Source: an uncultured Oscillospiraceae bacterium (GTDB lineage Bacteria; Bacillota; Clostridia; Oscillospirales; Oscillospiraceae). From it: DNA of 32,806 bases. Location: the NCBI GenBank assembly GCA_905234855.1, contig CAJOIU010000018.1, positions 1-32,806 on the forward strand, in the 5' to 3' direction. This document shows, one piece after another, positions 1 to 7,917 of the stretch; the first letter of the stretch is position 1; every line of letters starts with the position of its first letter. The notes under the pieces are model-generated. The model did not search any database. It worked only from the letters and a program-made list of their open reading frames with translations, and had not been told where the DNA came from. Made by a program: the position numbers and the translations under genes.

Positions 1-214
1 TGCGCAGGCGGTCGCCGGCGTCCATGGCGGCGGCTCCCCGCTGATGGAGGAGATCACCCTCATGAGCCGCTACGATCTTGAGGAGCTCAAGAAGATCGCA
101 AAATACCTCGCCGGTCTGCCCGGTTATGAGGAATGCCCGCGCTACGAGCGCGCCACCAATACGCCGCGCGCCATGCTGGCCCGCTTCGACGCCCTCAAGG
201 CGAAGAAGGCGTAA
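1..214 (+). CDS. 4-hydroxybutyryl-CoA dehydratase-like protein, C-terminal fragment (5' end outside window)
   Basis: Open from base 2 to the TAA at 212-214, giving 70 residues of a protein that begins before the window. The visible part starts AQAVAGVHGGGSPLMEE and continues with a helix ending KKIAKYLAGLPG. An HGxGSP loop followed by a Lys-rich helix ending in AG-hydrophobic is what I recall for the C-terminus of 4-hydroxybutyryl-CoA dehydratase (AbfD) and relatives in the 4-hydroxyphenylacetate 3-hydroxylase fold. AbfD is a 4Fe-4S flavoprotein that dehydrates 4-hydroxybutyryl-CoA to crotonyl-CoA. The tail of about 30 residues after AGLPG is longer than I expect for AbfD. The downstream crotonase, 3-hydroxybutyryl-CoA dehydrogenase and thiolase fit a crotonyl-CoA-forming enzyme. 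The Cys/His cluster ligands and FAD site are outside the window, so the assignment rests on a short fragment plus context. Confidence 0.6.
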   Translation, partial: AQAVAGVHGGGSPLMEEITLMSRYDLEELKKIAKYLAGLPGYEECPRYERATNTPRAMLARFDALKAKKA

Positions 215-233
215 GAATACACGTCAGTCAAGA

Positions 234-255
234 GGCGGGGGCTTCGGCCCCCGCC
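234..255 (+). other. GC-rich intergenic hairpin with TTCG tetraloop
   Basis: A perfect 9-bp inverted repeat (234-242 with 247-255) encloses TTCG at 243-246. It lies 20 bases after the stop of the dehydratase-like gene and 28 bases before the next ATG. No T-tract follows, so it is unlikely to be a strong intrinsic terminator. A very stable UUCG-capped stem between co-directional genes may instead set 3' mRNA stability or a processing end. Confidence 0.6.
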
Positions 256-283
256 CACAAATGGTTATTAAAGGAGAGTTTCC

Positions 284-1141
284 ATGGCACATATGAACCG
301 CAAGATGGGCATCCCGTCCTTCGATCTGACGGGCAAGACCGCCATCATCACCGGCGGTACGCAGGGTCTCGGCTTCGGCATGGCCTGCGCTCTTGCCGCC
401 TATGGCTGCAACGTGGTCATCACCGCCCGCACCAAGGCGAAGGTGGACGACGCCGTTGACGATCTGAACGAGAATTACTGCAAGGGCGGCCGCGCCCTCG
501 GCATCGCCGCCGACTCCTCCCAGATGGAGCAGGTGCAGATGGTCATCGACGAGACCGTCAGGGAATTCGGCGAGCTCAATATCCTCATCAACAACGCCGG
601 CGTTTCCGGTCCCACCGCGCTGATCGTGGAGACCCGCGAGGGTCGTCCCGAGTACACGGTGTCCGATTTCGAGAAGGTCATCGCCACGAACCTCACCGGC
701 ACCTTCATGTTCTGCCAGGCCGCTGCCCGCCAGATGATCAAGCAGAACGCCACGAACGGCAAGAAGGGCGGCCGCATCATCATCACCGCCTCCGTCGGCG
801 GCATCATCGGCGGCAAGGGCGTCGTCGGCTACGGCGCGTCGAAGGCTGCCTGCCTGAGCCTTGCCCGCACCATGGCAAATAACTTCGGCCGCGAGAACAT
901 CACCTGCAACTGCATCTGCCCGGGCTATGTCGTCACCCCGCTCAATGAGAAGTTCTTCATCGATGAAGAGGGCAACCAGACCGACTATTACCGCCAGCAG
1001 TCGAAGGCCACCTCCGTCCGCCGCCTCGGCACCATCGAGGAGATCGCCGGCCCCGTGCTGGCCATGTGCTCCGACAGCTTCGGCTATATGACGGGCACCT
1101 ATATCCTCTGCGACGGCGGCCAATCCATCCCGGCGGAATAA
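284..1141 (+). CDS. Short-chain dehydrogenase/reductase (SDR family)
   Basis: 285 residues, a classical SDR NAD(P)(H)-dependent oxidoreductase. Visible motifs are the cofactor loop TGGTQGLG (residues 23-30), NNAG (103-106), the catalytic Ser at about 170, and YGASK with Tyr183 and Lys187. The ending (YMTGTYILCDGGQS) is typical of FabG/gluconate-5-dehydrogenase-like SDRs. AAGGAGAG lies 6 bases before the chosen ATG; the in-frame ATG three codons later is spaced less well. In this cluster it could reduce or oxidise a 3-hydroxyacyl-CoA (PhaB-like) or a semialdehyde/4-hydroxy acid, but the sequence does not settle the substrate. It is the only gene of the cluster without an obvious step in the crotonyl-CoA to acetyl-CoA sequence. 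Codon use is strongly C-ending, as in the rest of this cluster, which suggests high expression. Confidence 0.85.
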   Translation: MAHMNRKMGIPSFDLTGKTAIITGGTQGLGFGMACALAAYGCNVVITARTKAKVDDAVDDLNENYCKGGRALGIAADSSQMEQVQMVIDETVREFGELNILINNAGVSGPTALIVETREGRPEYTVSDFEKVIATNLTGTFMFCQAAARQMIKQNATNGKKGGRIIITASVGGIIGGKGVVGYGASKAACLSLARTMANNFGRENITCNCICPGYVVTPLNEKFFIDEEGNQTDYYRQQSKATSVRRLGTIEEIAGPVLAMCSDSFGYMTGTYILCDGGQSIPAE

Positions 1142-1149
1142 CGGGTCTT

Positions 1150-1227
1150 TTTCCGCAGGGCATCGCCTCACTCGGTCGACGTACTCACGGTACGCCTTCC
1201 CTCGTTCGGCTTCCCCCTGCAAAAAAA
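1150..1227. repeat. Large imperfect palindrome flanked by T and A runs
   Basis: Between the SDR and crotonase genes, GCAGGG (1155-1160) and CCCTGC (1215-1220) form the ends of a fold of about 66 bases. Its centre is CGTAC (1180-1184), five bases, then GTACG (1190-1194). Partial complementarity continues between the arms. A T-run lies just outside the left arm (1148-1152) and an A-run outside the right arm (1221-1227). The form resembles small non-autonomous palindromic intergenic elements. No second copy is visible in this window. Confidence 0.5.
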
Positions 1228-1241
1228 TCCCTCGTTATTTA

Positions 1242-1275
1242 TAACGGCGTGTCCGGCTCGCGCCGCACACCGTTA
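1242..1275 (+). other. Intergenic hairpin upstream of crotonase
   Basis: TAACGG at 1242-1247 pairs with CCGTTA at 1270-1275. Inside this, GTGT/ACA and CGGC/GCCG pair around a TCGC loop, with small bulges. It lies 10 bases before the crotonase ribosome binding site (AAAGGAGAGG, 1285-1294). No T-run follows. It may shape mRNA stability or expression of the crotonase relative to the SDR. Confidence 0.4.
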
Positions 1276-1303
1276 CCAAGATTGAAAGGAGAGGTCGATC
1301 CCT

Positions 1304-2230
1304 ATGCACATCGAATATGAAAATGCCATTCTCGACGTTACCGAGGAGGGCATCGCTACCATAACCCTGCATCGCCCCAAGGCGCTGAACGCCCTCTGCG
1401 GCGAGATCAACCGCGATATGATGGCCGCCATTCAGGAGATCCGCAAGGATCCCTCCGTCCGTGTCCTCATCATGACCGGCTCCGCCCGCGCCTTTGCCGC
1501 CGGCGCCGATCTCAAAGAGATGCTGGAGGTCACTCCCCGGCAGGCGCGCGATATCTGCCAGCTTGCGAAGGATATCAACGAGCTTTTGGAGTCCATGCCC
1601 ATCCCCACCATCGCGGCGGTGGGCGGCTTCGCCTTCGGCGGCGGCTTTGAGCTGGCGCTTGCCTGCGATTTCCGCGTGGGCGGCCCCCGCACCACCGTCT
1701 CCTTCCCGGAGGCAGGCCTCGGCATCATCCCCGGCGCGAACGGCATGATCCGCGCCGCGCACATCGTCGGCCCGTCCAAGGCCAAGGAGCTTTCCATGCT
1801 CAACACCATGGTATCCGGCGAGGAGGCCTATCGCCTCGGCCTGCTGAACTGGTTCGTGACCGCCGATCCCGAGCTGGACGCTGCCGCGAAGGTCGCCAAG
1901 ACCGCGCAGAAGGCCGCGAAGAAGCTGGGCGACGGCGCCGCGCTGGACGCTGCCAAGGCCGCGGCGAAGGAAGCAGAGGCCAAGGCCTCCCAGTCCGAGT
2001 ACGACGCCATCTACGGCAAGGCCGTCGAGGTGGCAAAGCAGCTCTGCACGAAGCCTGCCCGCGCGCTCGAGAGCGTCAAGAAGGTCATCTATGACGCGGT
2101 GAACGTAAACGCCCAGCAGGGCAAGCTGAGCGAGACGGCGGAATTTTCCCTGCTGTTCAATACCCACGACCAGCGCGAGGGCATGACCGCCTTCGGCGAG
2201 AAGCGCCCGCCGGTCTATACCAACAACTGA
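1304..2230 (+). CDS. Enoyl-CoA hydratase/isomerase family protein (crotonase)
   Basis: 308 residues, crotonase superfamily. AAAGGAGAGG (1285-1294) precedes the ATG. The oxyanion-hole segment FAAGADLKEM (about residues 66-75) and the signature GFAFGGGFELALACDF (about 107-122) are clear. Both acidic residues of the hydratase active site align: Glu136 in FPEAGLGIIPG and Glu162 in AKELS. Hydration of crotonyl-CoA to 3-hydroxybutyryl-CoA is therefore chemically possible and fits the neighbouring dehydrogenase and thiolase. Usual crotonases are about 260 residues. The extra length is an Ala/Lys-rich, probably helical insert at about residues 187-240, before the conserved trimerisation end. Isomerase or hydratase action on a related acyl-CoA cannot be excluded. 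Confidence 0.9.
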   Translation: MHIEYENAILDVTEEGIATITLHRPKALNALCGEINRDMMAAIQEIRKDPSVRVLIMTGSARAFAAGADLKEMLEVTPRQARDICQLAKDINELLESMPIPTIAAVGGFAFGGGFELALACDFRVGGPRTTVSFPEAGLGIIPGANGMIRAAHIVGPSKAKELSMLNTMVSGEEAYRLGLLNWFVTADPELDAAAKVAKTAQKAAKKLGDGAALDAAKAAAKEAEAKASQSEYDAIYGKAVEVAKQLCTKPARALESVKKVIYDAVNVNAQQGKLSETAEFSLLFNTHDQREGMTAFGEKRPPVYTNN

Positions 2231-2278
2231 GTCAGCAAATATTTCCCATATAAAATATTTAACAGGAGGACACCACCA

Positions 2279-3172
2279 ATGATTCAGAAAATCGCCATCC
2301 TTGGCCAGGGCTCCATGGGCTCCAGCATCACCCAGCACGCCGCCAACTGCGGCTTCGAAGTCATCCTCTGGGGCCGCAACCCCGAGAAGGTCGCCGCCGC
2401 CGTCGCCAAGATCGGCGCTGCGTATGACAAGCAGATCAAGAAGAACCTCGAGAAGGGCAAGATCAACGAGGAGCAGGCCGCTGCCGCTCAGGTCGCTGCC
2501 GACGCCGCCAAGGCCCGCATCACCGGCACCGCCAACTGGGACGATATCGCCGATGCTGATCTCGTCATCGAGGCCATTTCCGAGGATCCCGATCTGAAGA
2601 AGGAGACCTTCAAGAAGCTCGAGGCCACCTGCAAGCCCGAAGCGATCCTTGCTTCCAACACCAGCTCCATCTCCATCACTGAGATCGCCTCTGTTCTCGC
2701 GACCCCGGAGCGTTTCATCGGCATGCACTTCTTTAATCCTGTCCCCCTGATGAAGCTCGTTGAGATCATCAACGGTGAGAAGACCTCCGACGCCACCTAT
2801 GAGGCCGTCAAGGACTTCTGCGACAACGGTCTGAAGAAGATCTCCGTCAAGGTCAAGGACGCCCCCGGCTTCATCGTCAACCGCGTCCTGTTCGCCTATT
2901 TCCTCGAGTGCATCCACATCTATGAGGACGGCATCGCCTCCAAGGAAGACATCGACAATGCCATCAAGTTCGGTCTGAACCACCCCGTCGCTCCTTTCAA
3001 GATGATGGATATGGGCGGCCTCGACACCTTCCCCCATGTCTGCGAGTCCCTCCAGACCCTCAAGAGCAAGGGCGCCAAGGAGCGCTTCGAGTGCCCGAAG
3101 AGCATGCTCGAGCTGCACGCCGCCGGGCGTTACGGCCTGAAGGTCGGCGCCGGCTGGTACGACTACAAGTAA
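2279..3172 (+). CDS. hbd: 3-hydroxybutyryl-CoA dehydrogenase (3-hydroxyacyl-CoA dehydrogenase family)
   Basis: 297 residues, typical of bacterial Hbd. It interconverts (S)-3-hydroxybutyryl-CoA and acetoacetyl-CoA. The Rossmann motif GQGSMG is at residues 9-14. The catalytic region SNTSSISITEI then FIGMHFFNPVP holds the catalytic His150, and APGFIVNRVL begins the helical C-terminal dimerisation domain. The start is supported by AGGAGGA at 2264-2270, 8 bases upstream. At the end of the second beta strand, where NAD-dependent members carry an acidic residue, this protein has LWGRN with Arg33, which hints at NADP(H) preference; that is inference. It follows the crotonase by 48 bases and is followed by a new promoter ahead of the thiolase. 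Confidence 0.93.
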   Translation: MIQKIAILGQGSMGSSITQHAANCGFEVILWGRNPEKVAAAVAKIGAAYDKQIKKNLEKGKINEEQAAAAQVAADAAKARITGTANWDDIADADLVIEAISEDPDLKKETFKKLEATCKPEAILASNTSSISITEIASVLATPERFIGMHFFNPVPLMKLVEIINGEKTSDATYEAVKDFCDNGLKKISVKVKDAPGFIVNRVLFAYFLECIHIYEDGIASKEDIDNAIKFGLNHPVAPFKMMDMGGLDTFPHVCESLQTLKSKGAKERFECPKSMLELHAAGRYGLKVGAGWYDYK

Positions 3173-3187
3173 TCCCATCGTCTTTCT

Positions 3188-3244
3188 ATTAACGGTTGAC
3201 ATTGGACAGTTAATAGGCTAAACTAAAAGCAGTAAACCGTTAAT
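3188..3244. promoter_or_regulatory. Thiolase promoter inside inverted repeats (candidate operator)
   Basis: A sigma-A promoter lies at 3196-3224: TTGACA (3196-3201), 17-bp spacer, TAAACT (3219-3224). It is framed by a perfect 10-bp inverted repeat, ATTAACGGTT (3188-3197) and AACCGTTAAT (3235-3244). The left arm overlaps the -35 box and the right arm lies just past the likely transcription start. A third half-site, GTTAAT, is in the spacer at 3209-3214 and is inverted relative to ATTAAC at 3188-3193. Half-sites overlapping the -35, spacer and start suggest a repressor site. The transcript starts about 3231, so the RNA would carry only the right arm. Confidence 0.65.
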
Positions 3245-3275
3245 TCCACAAATATTTTTGAAAGGATTGATTCCA

Positions 3276-4508
<1,233 letters not shown>

Positions 4509-4534
4509 TCCACGATAACCAAACCGCATAAAAA

Positions 4535-4564
4535 AGGGCTGCCTCAGGGCAGCTCTTTTTTTTT
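4535..4564 (+). terminator. Intrinsic terminator of the acyl-CoA cluster
   Basis: A 9-bp stem (4535-4543 with 4548-4556, one G-T pair) with a TCAG loop is followed by nine T residues. It lies 26 bases after the thiolase stop, and the T-run merges into the -35 box of the next promoter. Confidence 0.9.
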
Positions 4565-4591
4565 GACAGCGGGGTCATACGGTGGTACAAT
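4563..4591 (+). promoter_or_regulatory. Sigma-A promoter for the GNAT and GreA-like genes
   Basis: TTGACA (4563-4568), 17-bp spacer, TACAAT (4586-4591). The expected start near 4598 leaves a leader of about 25 bases with an AAGGGGG ribosome site before the ATG at 4624. Confidence 0.85.
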
Positions 4592-4623
4592 CAAAAAACA
4601 CATTCCGATAAGGGGGCGAGGCA

Positions 4624-5172
4624 ATGGAGCATAAGGGCACGCGGCGGCTGGAAACGGAGCGGCTGATTCTGCGCCCGTTTCGGGTTACCGACGCGGAGGA
4701 TATGTTCCGCAACTGGGCGTCCGACCCTGCGGTGACGGCCTATCTCACATGGCCGACCCATGAGAGCGCGGCGGCATCGAGGGCGGTGGCGGCGCTGTGG
4801 GAGAGCGAGAGCCAAAAGCCGGAGGTATACCAATGGGCGATAGAGCTTCGGTCGATCGGACAGGTGATCGGGAGCATATCGGTGGTAGGCATCAAGGAAA
4901 GCGTCGGCGAGGCGGAGCTCGGCTATTGCATCGGACGCCGCTGGTGGGGACAGGGCATCACGGCGGAGGCAGTCAAGGCGGTGATCCGCTATCTTGTTCG
5001 GGATGTGGGCTTTATGCGGATCTGTGCCGATCACGACATTGTCAATCCAAACTCCGGCCGTGTGATGCAGAAGGCCGGGATGACGAGGGAGGGCGTGCTT
5101 CGCCGCGCCGGGAAAAACAACCGCGGCATCGTTGACGTCGTACAGTATTCCATCCTTGCGGAGGAAGTGTGA
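4624..5172 (+). CDS. GNAT family N-acetyltransferase (RimJ/RimL type)
   Basis: 182 residues. It begins with the RimJ/RimL-type opening RLETERLILRPF at about residues 8-19, followed by DAEDMFRNWASDP. The acetyl-CoA-binding motif A region is ELGYCIGRRWWGQGITAEAV (about residues 98-117), with the Gly-x-Gly pyrophosphate loop, and NPNSGRVMQKAGM is the usual later segment. Members acetylate the N-terminus of ribosomal proteins or small amines; the acceptor here is unknown. It is first in a short operon with the GreA-like gene, 30 bases downstream. Confidence 0.9.
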   Translation: MEHKGTRRLETERLILRPFRVTDAEDMFRNWASDPAVTAYLTWPTHESAAASRAVAALWESESQKPEVYQWAIELRSIGQVIGSISVVGIKESVGEAELGYCIGRRWWGQGITAEAVKAVIRYLVRDVGFMRICADHDIVNPNSGRVMQKAGMTREGVLRRAGKNNRGIVDVVQYSILAEEV

Positions 5173-5202
5173 TAATGATATTACGGGAAGAGGCAGCGCG
5201 CT

Positions 5203-5706
5203 ATGCATGACGAATTGACAGCGGTGGATATCCGCAAAATGCAGGAGGAGATCGACTATCGGGAGCTGGAGCTGCGGCCGAAGCTCATCGAGGACGTGCA
5301 GACCGCGCGGGCCTTCGGCGATCTCTCCGAGAACTTTGAATACAAGGCCGCCAAGCAGGCGAAAAACAAAAACGAGAGCCGCATCCGCTATTTGAAGCGG
5401 ATGATCGCCTCCGCCGTGGTGATCGAGGCGCGGTCGAAGGACGACGAGGCCGGACTATTCGACCGGGTGACCCTCTATATGGAGGACGAGGGCGAGGAGG
5501 AGACCATCACGCTCGTCACGACCCTGCGGCAGAACCCCATGAAGGGGCTCATCAGCAAGGAGTCGCCCGTCGGGCAGGCGATCATCGGGCACAAGGTCGG
5601 CGACCGCGTGTTCATTCAGATCGGCGAGACCGGCGGCTATTGGGCGGCCATCCGTGCCATCGAAAAGGGCGCGGACGACGATTCCATGGAGATCAGCAAA
5701 TATTGA
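5203..5706 (+). CDS. GreA/GreB-family transcription elongation factor
   Basis: 167 residues. Gre factors enter the RNA polymerase secondary channel and stimulate cleavage of backtracked transcripts. The N-terminal coiled-coil domain carries the acidic tip GDLSENFEY with Asp40 and Glu43, matching E. coli GreA Asp41/Glu44. The C-terminal half has the FKBP-like region ending SPVGQAIIGHKVGDRV. The ribosome site GGGAAGAGG precedes the ATG. It is shorter at the extreme C-terminus and more divergent than a housekeeping greA, so it may be a second Gre paralogue or a Gre-fold regulator. It is the last gene before a convergent terminator. Confidence 0.85.
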   Translation: MHDELTAVDIRKMQEEIDYRELELRPKLIEDVQTARAFGDLSENFEYKAAKQAKNKNESRIRYLKRMIASAVVIEARSKDDEAGLFDRVTLYMEDEGEEETITLVTTLRQNPMKGLISKESPVGQAIIGHKVGDRVFIQIGETGGYWAAIRAIEKGADDDSMEISKY

Positions 5707-5710
5707 CGCG

Positions 5711-5747
5711 ACGCACCCGGGAGCATATGCGCTTCCGGGTGCGTTTT
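5711..5747 (+). terminator. Intrinsic terminator after the GreA-like gene
   Basis: A 10-bp perfect stem (5711-5720 with 5735-5744) is followed by TTTTC. It lies 4 bases after the stop codon and just before the convergent oxidoreductase stop at 5751. Confidence 0.8.
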
Positions 5748-5750
5748 CTG

Positions 5751-7913
5751 TCAGGCGTCTTTTTGGACTTCCACGAGGATCGTGTGCTGTGGGTTCCCGT
5801 GGGCGAGCGGGGTGGGGGTGTGGCCGGTGAGGATGTTGATGCTGCCGCCGGTGTCCACGCCGTTTTCGTCCGGCGCGTACCATGCGCCCTGCGCCAGCGC
5901 CGTGACGCCCGGGGCGATATCCTCCGTGACATGAACGGGAATGCGCATCCTGCCCCGGTCGTTGTATACGAGCGCCGTGTCCCCGTCCCGCAGACCCCGG
6001 GCGGCGGCGTCCGCCGGGTGGATCCAGAGCCGCTGGGGGTGAGCTTGGACGAGTGCGGGGTTGTTGCCGTGGACGGTATGGCAGCGGGCGGCGGTATGCC
6101 ACCCCACGAGCTGCAGGGGATAGCTCTTGCTCCCACCATAGCCCTCCTCTGCGGGGACATAGGCGGGCAACGGGGGGATCTTCGGATCGCCCCGGGCTGC
6201 CAGCGCGGGGGAATAGAGCTCGATCCGGCCGGAGAGCGTGGGAAACGGCGTGCCGTGTTCGATCTGCGCCGCAAAGGCGACGGCCTCCACGGGCGTTTTA
6301 TAGCGATATGTCCCCATCGTGCGGAACTCGGAAAACGTCGGCAGCTCCGGGGCTTGTCGCTTCAGATCGGCATAGATCGCCTCCAGCCAGTCCGTGGCTG
6401 TGGGATGGCCGTCGGAAAAGCGCTCCTCCAGCCCCAGCCGTTGGGCAAGCTCACGCAGCCAGTCGTATTCAAAACGGCTTTCGCCGAGCGGCTCGATGAG
6501 CTTGGGGGAGAACCCGATGAAATCCCCCTGCGACCACGGCGTTGTCATATTGTCCTGTTCGAACAGGGAGACGCCGGGCAGGAGCAGATCGGCAAATTTC
6601 GCGCTGGCCGTCATAAAGAGATCGGAGCAGACGATGTATTCACACAGTCGCTCGTCCCGGAGGATCGCCGCTGTGCGGTTCAGATCGCCGTGCTGGTTCA
6701 TGAGTTGGTTGCCCGCGAGGTTGAAGAGCATTTTAACGCCCGTATCCAGTCTTTCCGCGCCCACGAGGCCGTCCTTTTCCGTCAGCTCCGTCCCCCGCAG
6801 GATCGCGTCCGCCCACAAAAATGAGGGGATCGCGGTGTTGACCGGGTTCGGCAGGGAGGGCATATGGGGCATGGGGTGGGTTTGGCACCAGCCGACGCCG
6901 CCCGCCCAGCCGCCGCGTACTCCGACATTTCCCGTGAGGCAAGCCAGCGCGCATACGGCGCGGGTGAACTGTTCGCCGTTTTCGTGCCGCTGCCCGCCGT
7001 AGCCGGGCATGAGCGCCGCGGGCTTGGTGTTGGCATAATCGAGGGCGAGGCGGCGGATGGTATCGGCGCTCACGCCGGTGATGGCCTCCGCCCACGCCGG
7101 GGTCTTGGGCGTGCCGTCCGTCTCCCCGGCGAGATAGGAAAACCACGCCTGCCAGCCGAGGCAGTATTTCTGCAGGAAGGGCAGATCATACCGCCCCTCG
7201 GTCATGATGACATAGGCCATCGCGTCGAGCATGGCGCCGTCCGTGGCGGGACGGATGGGGATCCACTCCGCGCCGAGGGCGCGGCAGGTGGCGCTGCGCC
7301 GGGGATCCACCACCACGATGCGGGCGCCGCCCTCCCGCGCCTTCCGCAGCCAGTACATGAGATCGTCAAAGACCGTCTCGGCCGGGTTGTGCGCCCAGAG
7401 GATGATGAGCTTTGAGGCGGTCAGCGTCGAGTAGCTGCTGCCGGACATGGCGGTGCCGTAGACATACGGTGTTGCATAGGCCGCGCAGGCGGTGGAATAG
7501 TCGTTGTAATAGTCAAGATGACCGCCGTCCAGCCGCAGCAGCCGCTTGCAGAGGCTCGTGCCGCTCAGCACGCCGCTTTCGCCCCACGCATAGTTTACAT
7601 AACGTGATCCCGACCCATAGGTATCCCGGATGCGCACCCAGTTTTCGCATAGCTCATCCAGCGCCTGTTCCCATGAAATGGGCATAAAATGACCCTCGCC
7701 CCGGGCGCCGATGCGCTTCATCGGCGTCAGGAGGCGGCGGTCGTTCAGAAAGGTATTGGCGTATTGCAGACCGCGGACGCAGGGTCTGCGTCCCGGCTCT
7801 GGGTCGTTGGGGTCGGCGGAGAGGCGGACGATCCGCCCGTCCTCCATATGCACCCGCAGACGGCAGCGGCCGCCGCAGTTGTTCCGGCCGGTGGTAAGGT
7901 AGATCTGCTCCAT
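5751..7913 (-). CDS. DmsA-like molybdopterin oxidoreductase, no signal peptide
   Basis: 720 residues, DMSO reductase superfamily, closest by eye to DmsA. It carries a Mo-bis-MGD cofactor; the likely reaction is reduction of an S- or N-oxide. Ser140 in YNDYSTAC aligns with the Mo-ligating serine of DmsA. Other landmarks are WAHNPAET, VVDPR, WIPIRPATDGAML and GWHTAARCH, the start of the C-terminal MGD-binding domain. The N-terminal Fe-S segment has Cys13, Cys17 and Cys45, but the first cluster Cys of DmsA is replaced by Gly9. No Tat signal and no DmsB/DmsC neighbours are seen, so it is probably cytoplasmic. The ATG at 7913 is 4 bases after the radical SAM stop; the open frame upstream of it overlaps that gene and is not coding. 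Confidence 0.88.
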   Translation of the reverse strand: MEQIYLTTGRNNCGGRCRLRVHMEDGRIVRLSADPNDPEPGRRPCVRGLQYANTFLNDRRLLTPMKRIGARGEGHFMPISWEQALDELCENWVRIRDTYGSGSRYVNYAWGESGVLSGTSLCKRLLRLDGGHLDYYNDYSTACAAYATPYVYGTAMSGSSYSTLTASKLIILWAHNPAETVFDDLMYWLRKAREGGARIVVVDPRRSATCRALGAEWIPIRPATDGAMLDAMAYVIMTEGRYDLPFLQKYCLGWQAWFSYLAGETDGTPKTPAWAEAITGVSADTIRRLALDYANTKPAALMPGYGGQRHENGEQFTRAVCALACLTGNVGVRGGWAGGVGWCQTHPMPHMPSLPNPVNTAIPSFLWADAILRGTELTEKDGLVGAERLDTGVKMLFNLAGNQLMNQHGDLNRTAAILRDERLCEYIVCSDLFMTASAKFADLLLPGVSLFEQDNMTTPWSQGDFIGFSPKLIEPLGESRFEYDWLRELAQRLGLEERFSDGHPTATDWLEAIYADLKRQAPELPTFSEFRTMGTYRYKTPVEAVAFAAQIEHGTPFPTLSGRIELYSPALAARGDPKIPPLPAYVPAEEGYGGSKSYPLQLVGWHTAARCHTVHGNNPALVQAHPQRLWIHPADAAARGLRDGDTALVYNDRGRMRIPVHVTEDIAPGVTALAQGAWYAPDENGVDTGGSINILTGHTPTPLAHGNPQHTILVEVQKDA

Positions 7914-7917
7914 GGGA

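Noticed and set aside
2237-2260. Repeated AAATATTT motifs before hbd (2237-2244, 2253-2260), also at 3250-3257 and 31924-31931
   Set aside because: Short, AT-only and self-complementary. It recurs in AT-rich leaders of unrelated genes, so it is likely base-composition noise.
1235-3202. Open antisense frame of 655 codons opposite crotonase and hbd
   Set aside because: Composition is Gly/Leu/Asp/Val-rich low complexity, as expected opposite highly GC3 genes. It has no ribosome site or recognisable domain, and the plus-strand genes are unambiguous.
3258-3275. TTG start of the thiolase at 3258
   Set aside because: The ribosome site AAAGGA would lie inside the coding region, and the homologous N-terminus starts at the ATG at 3276.
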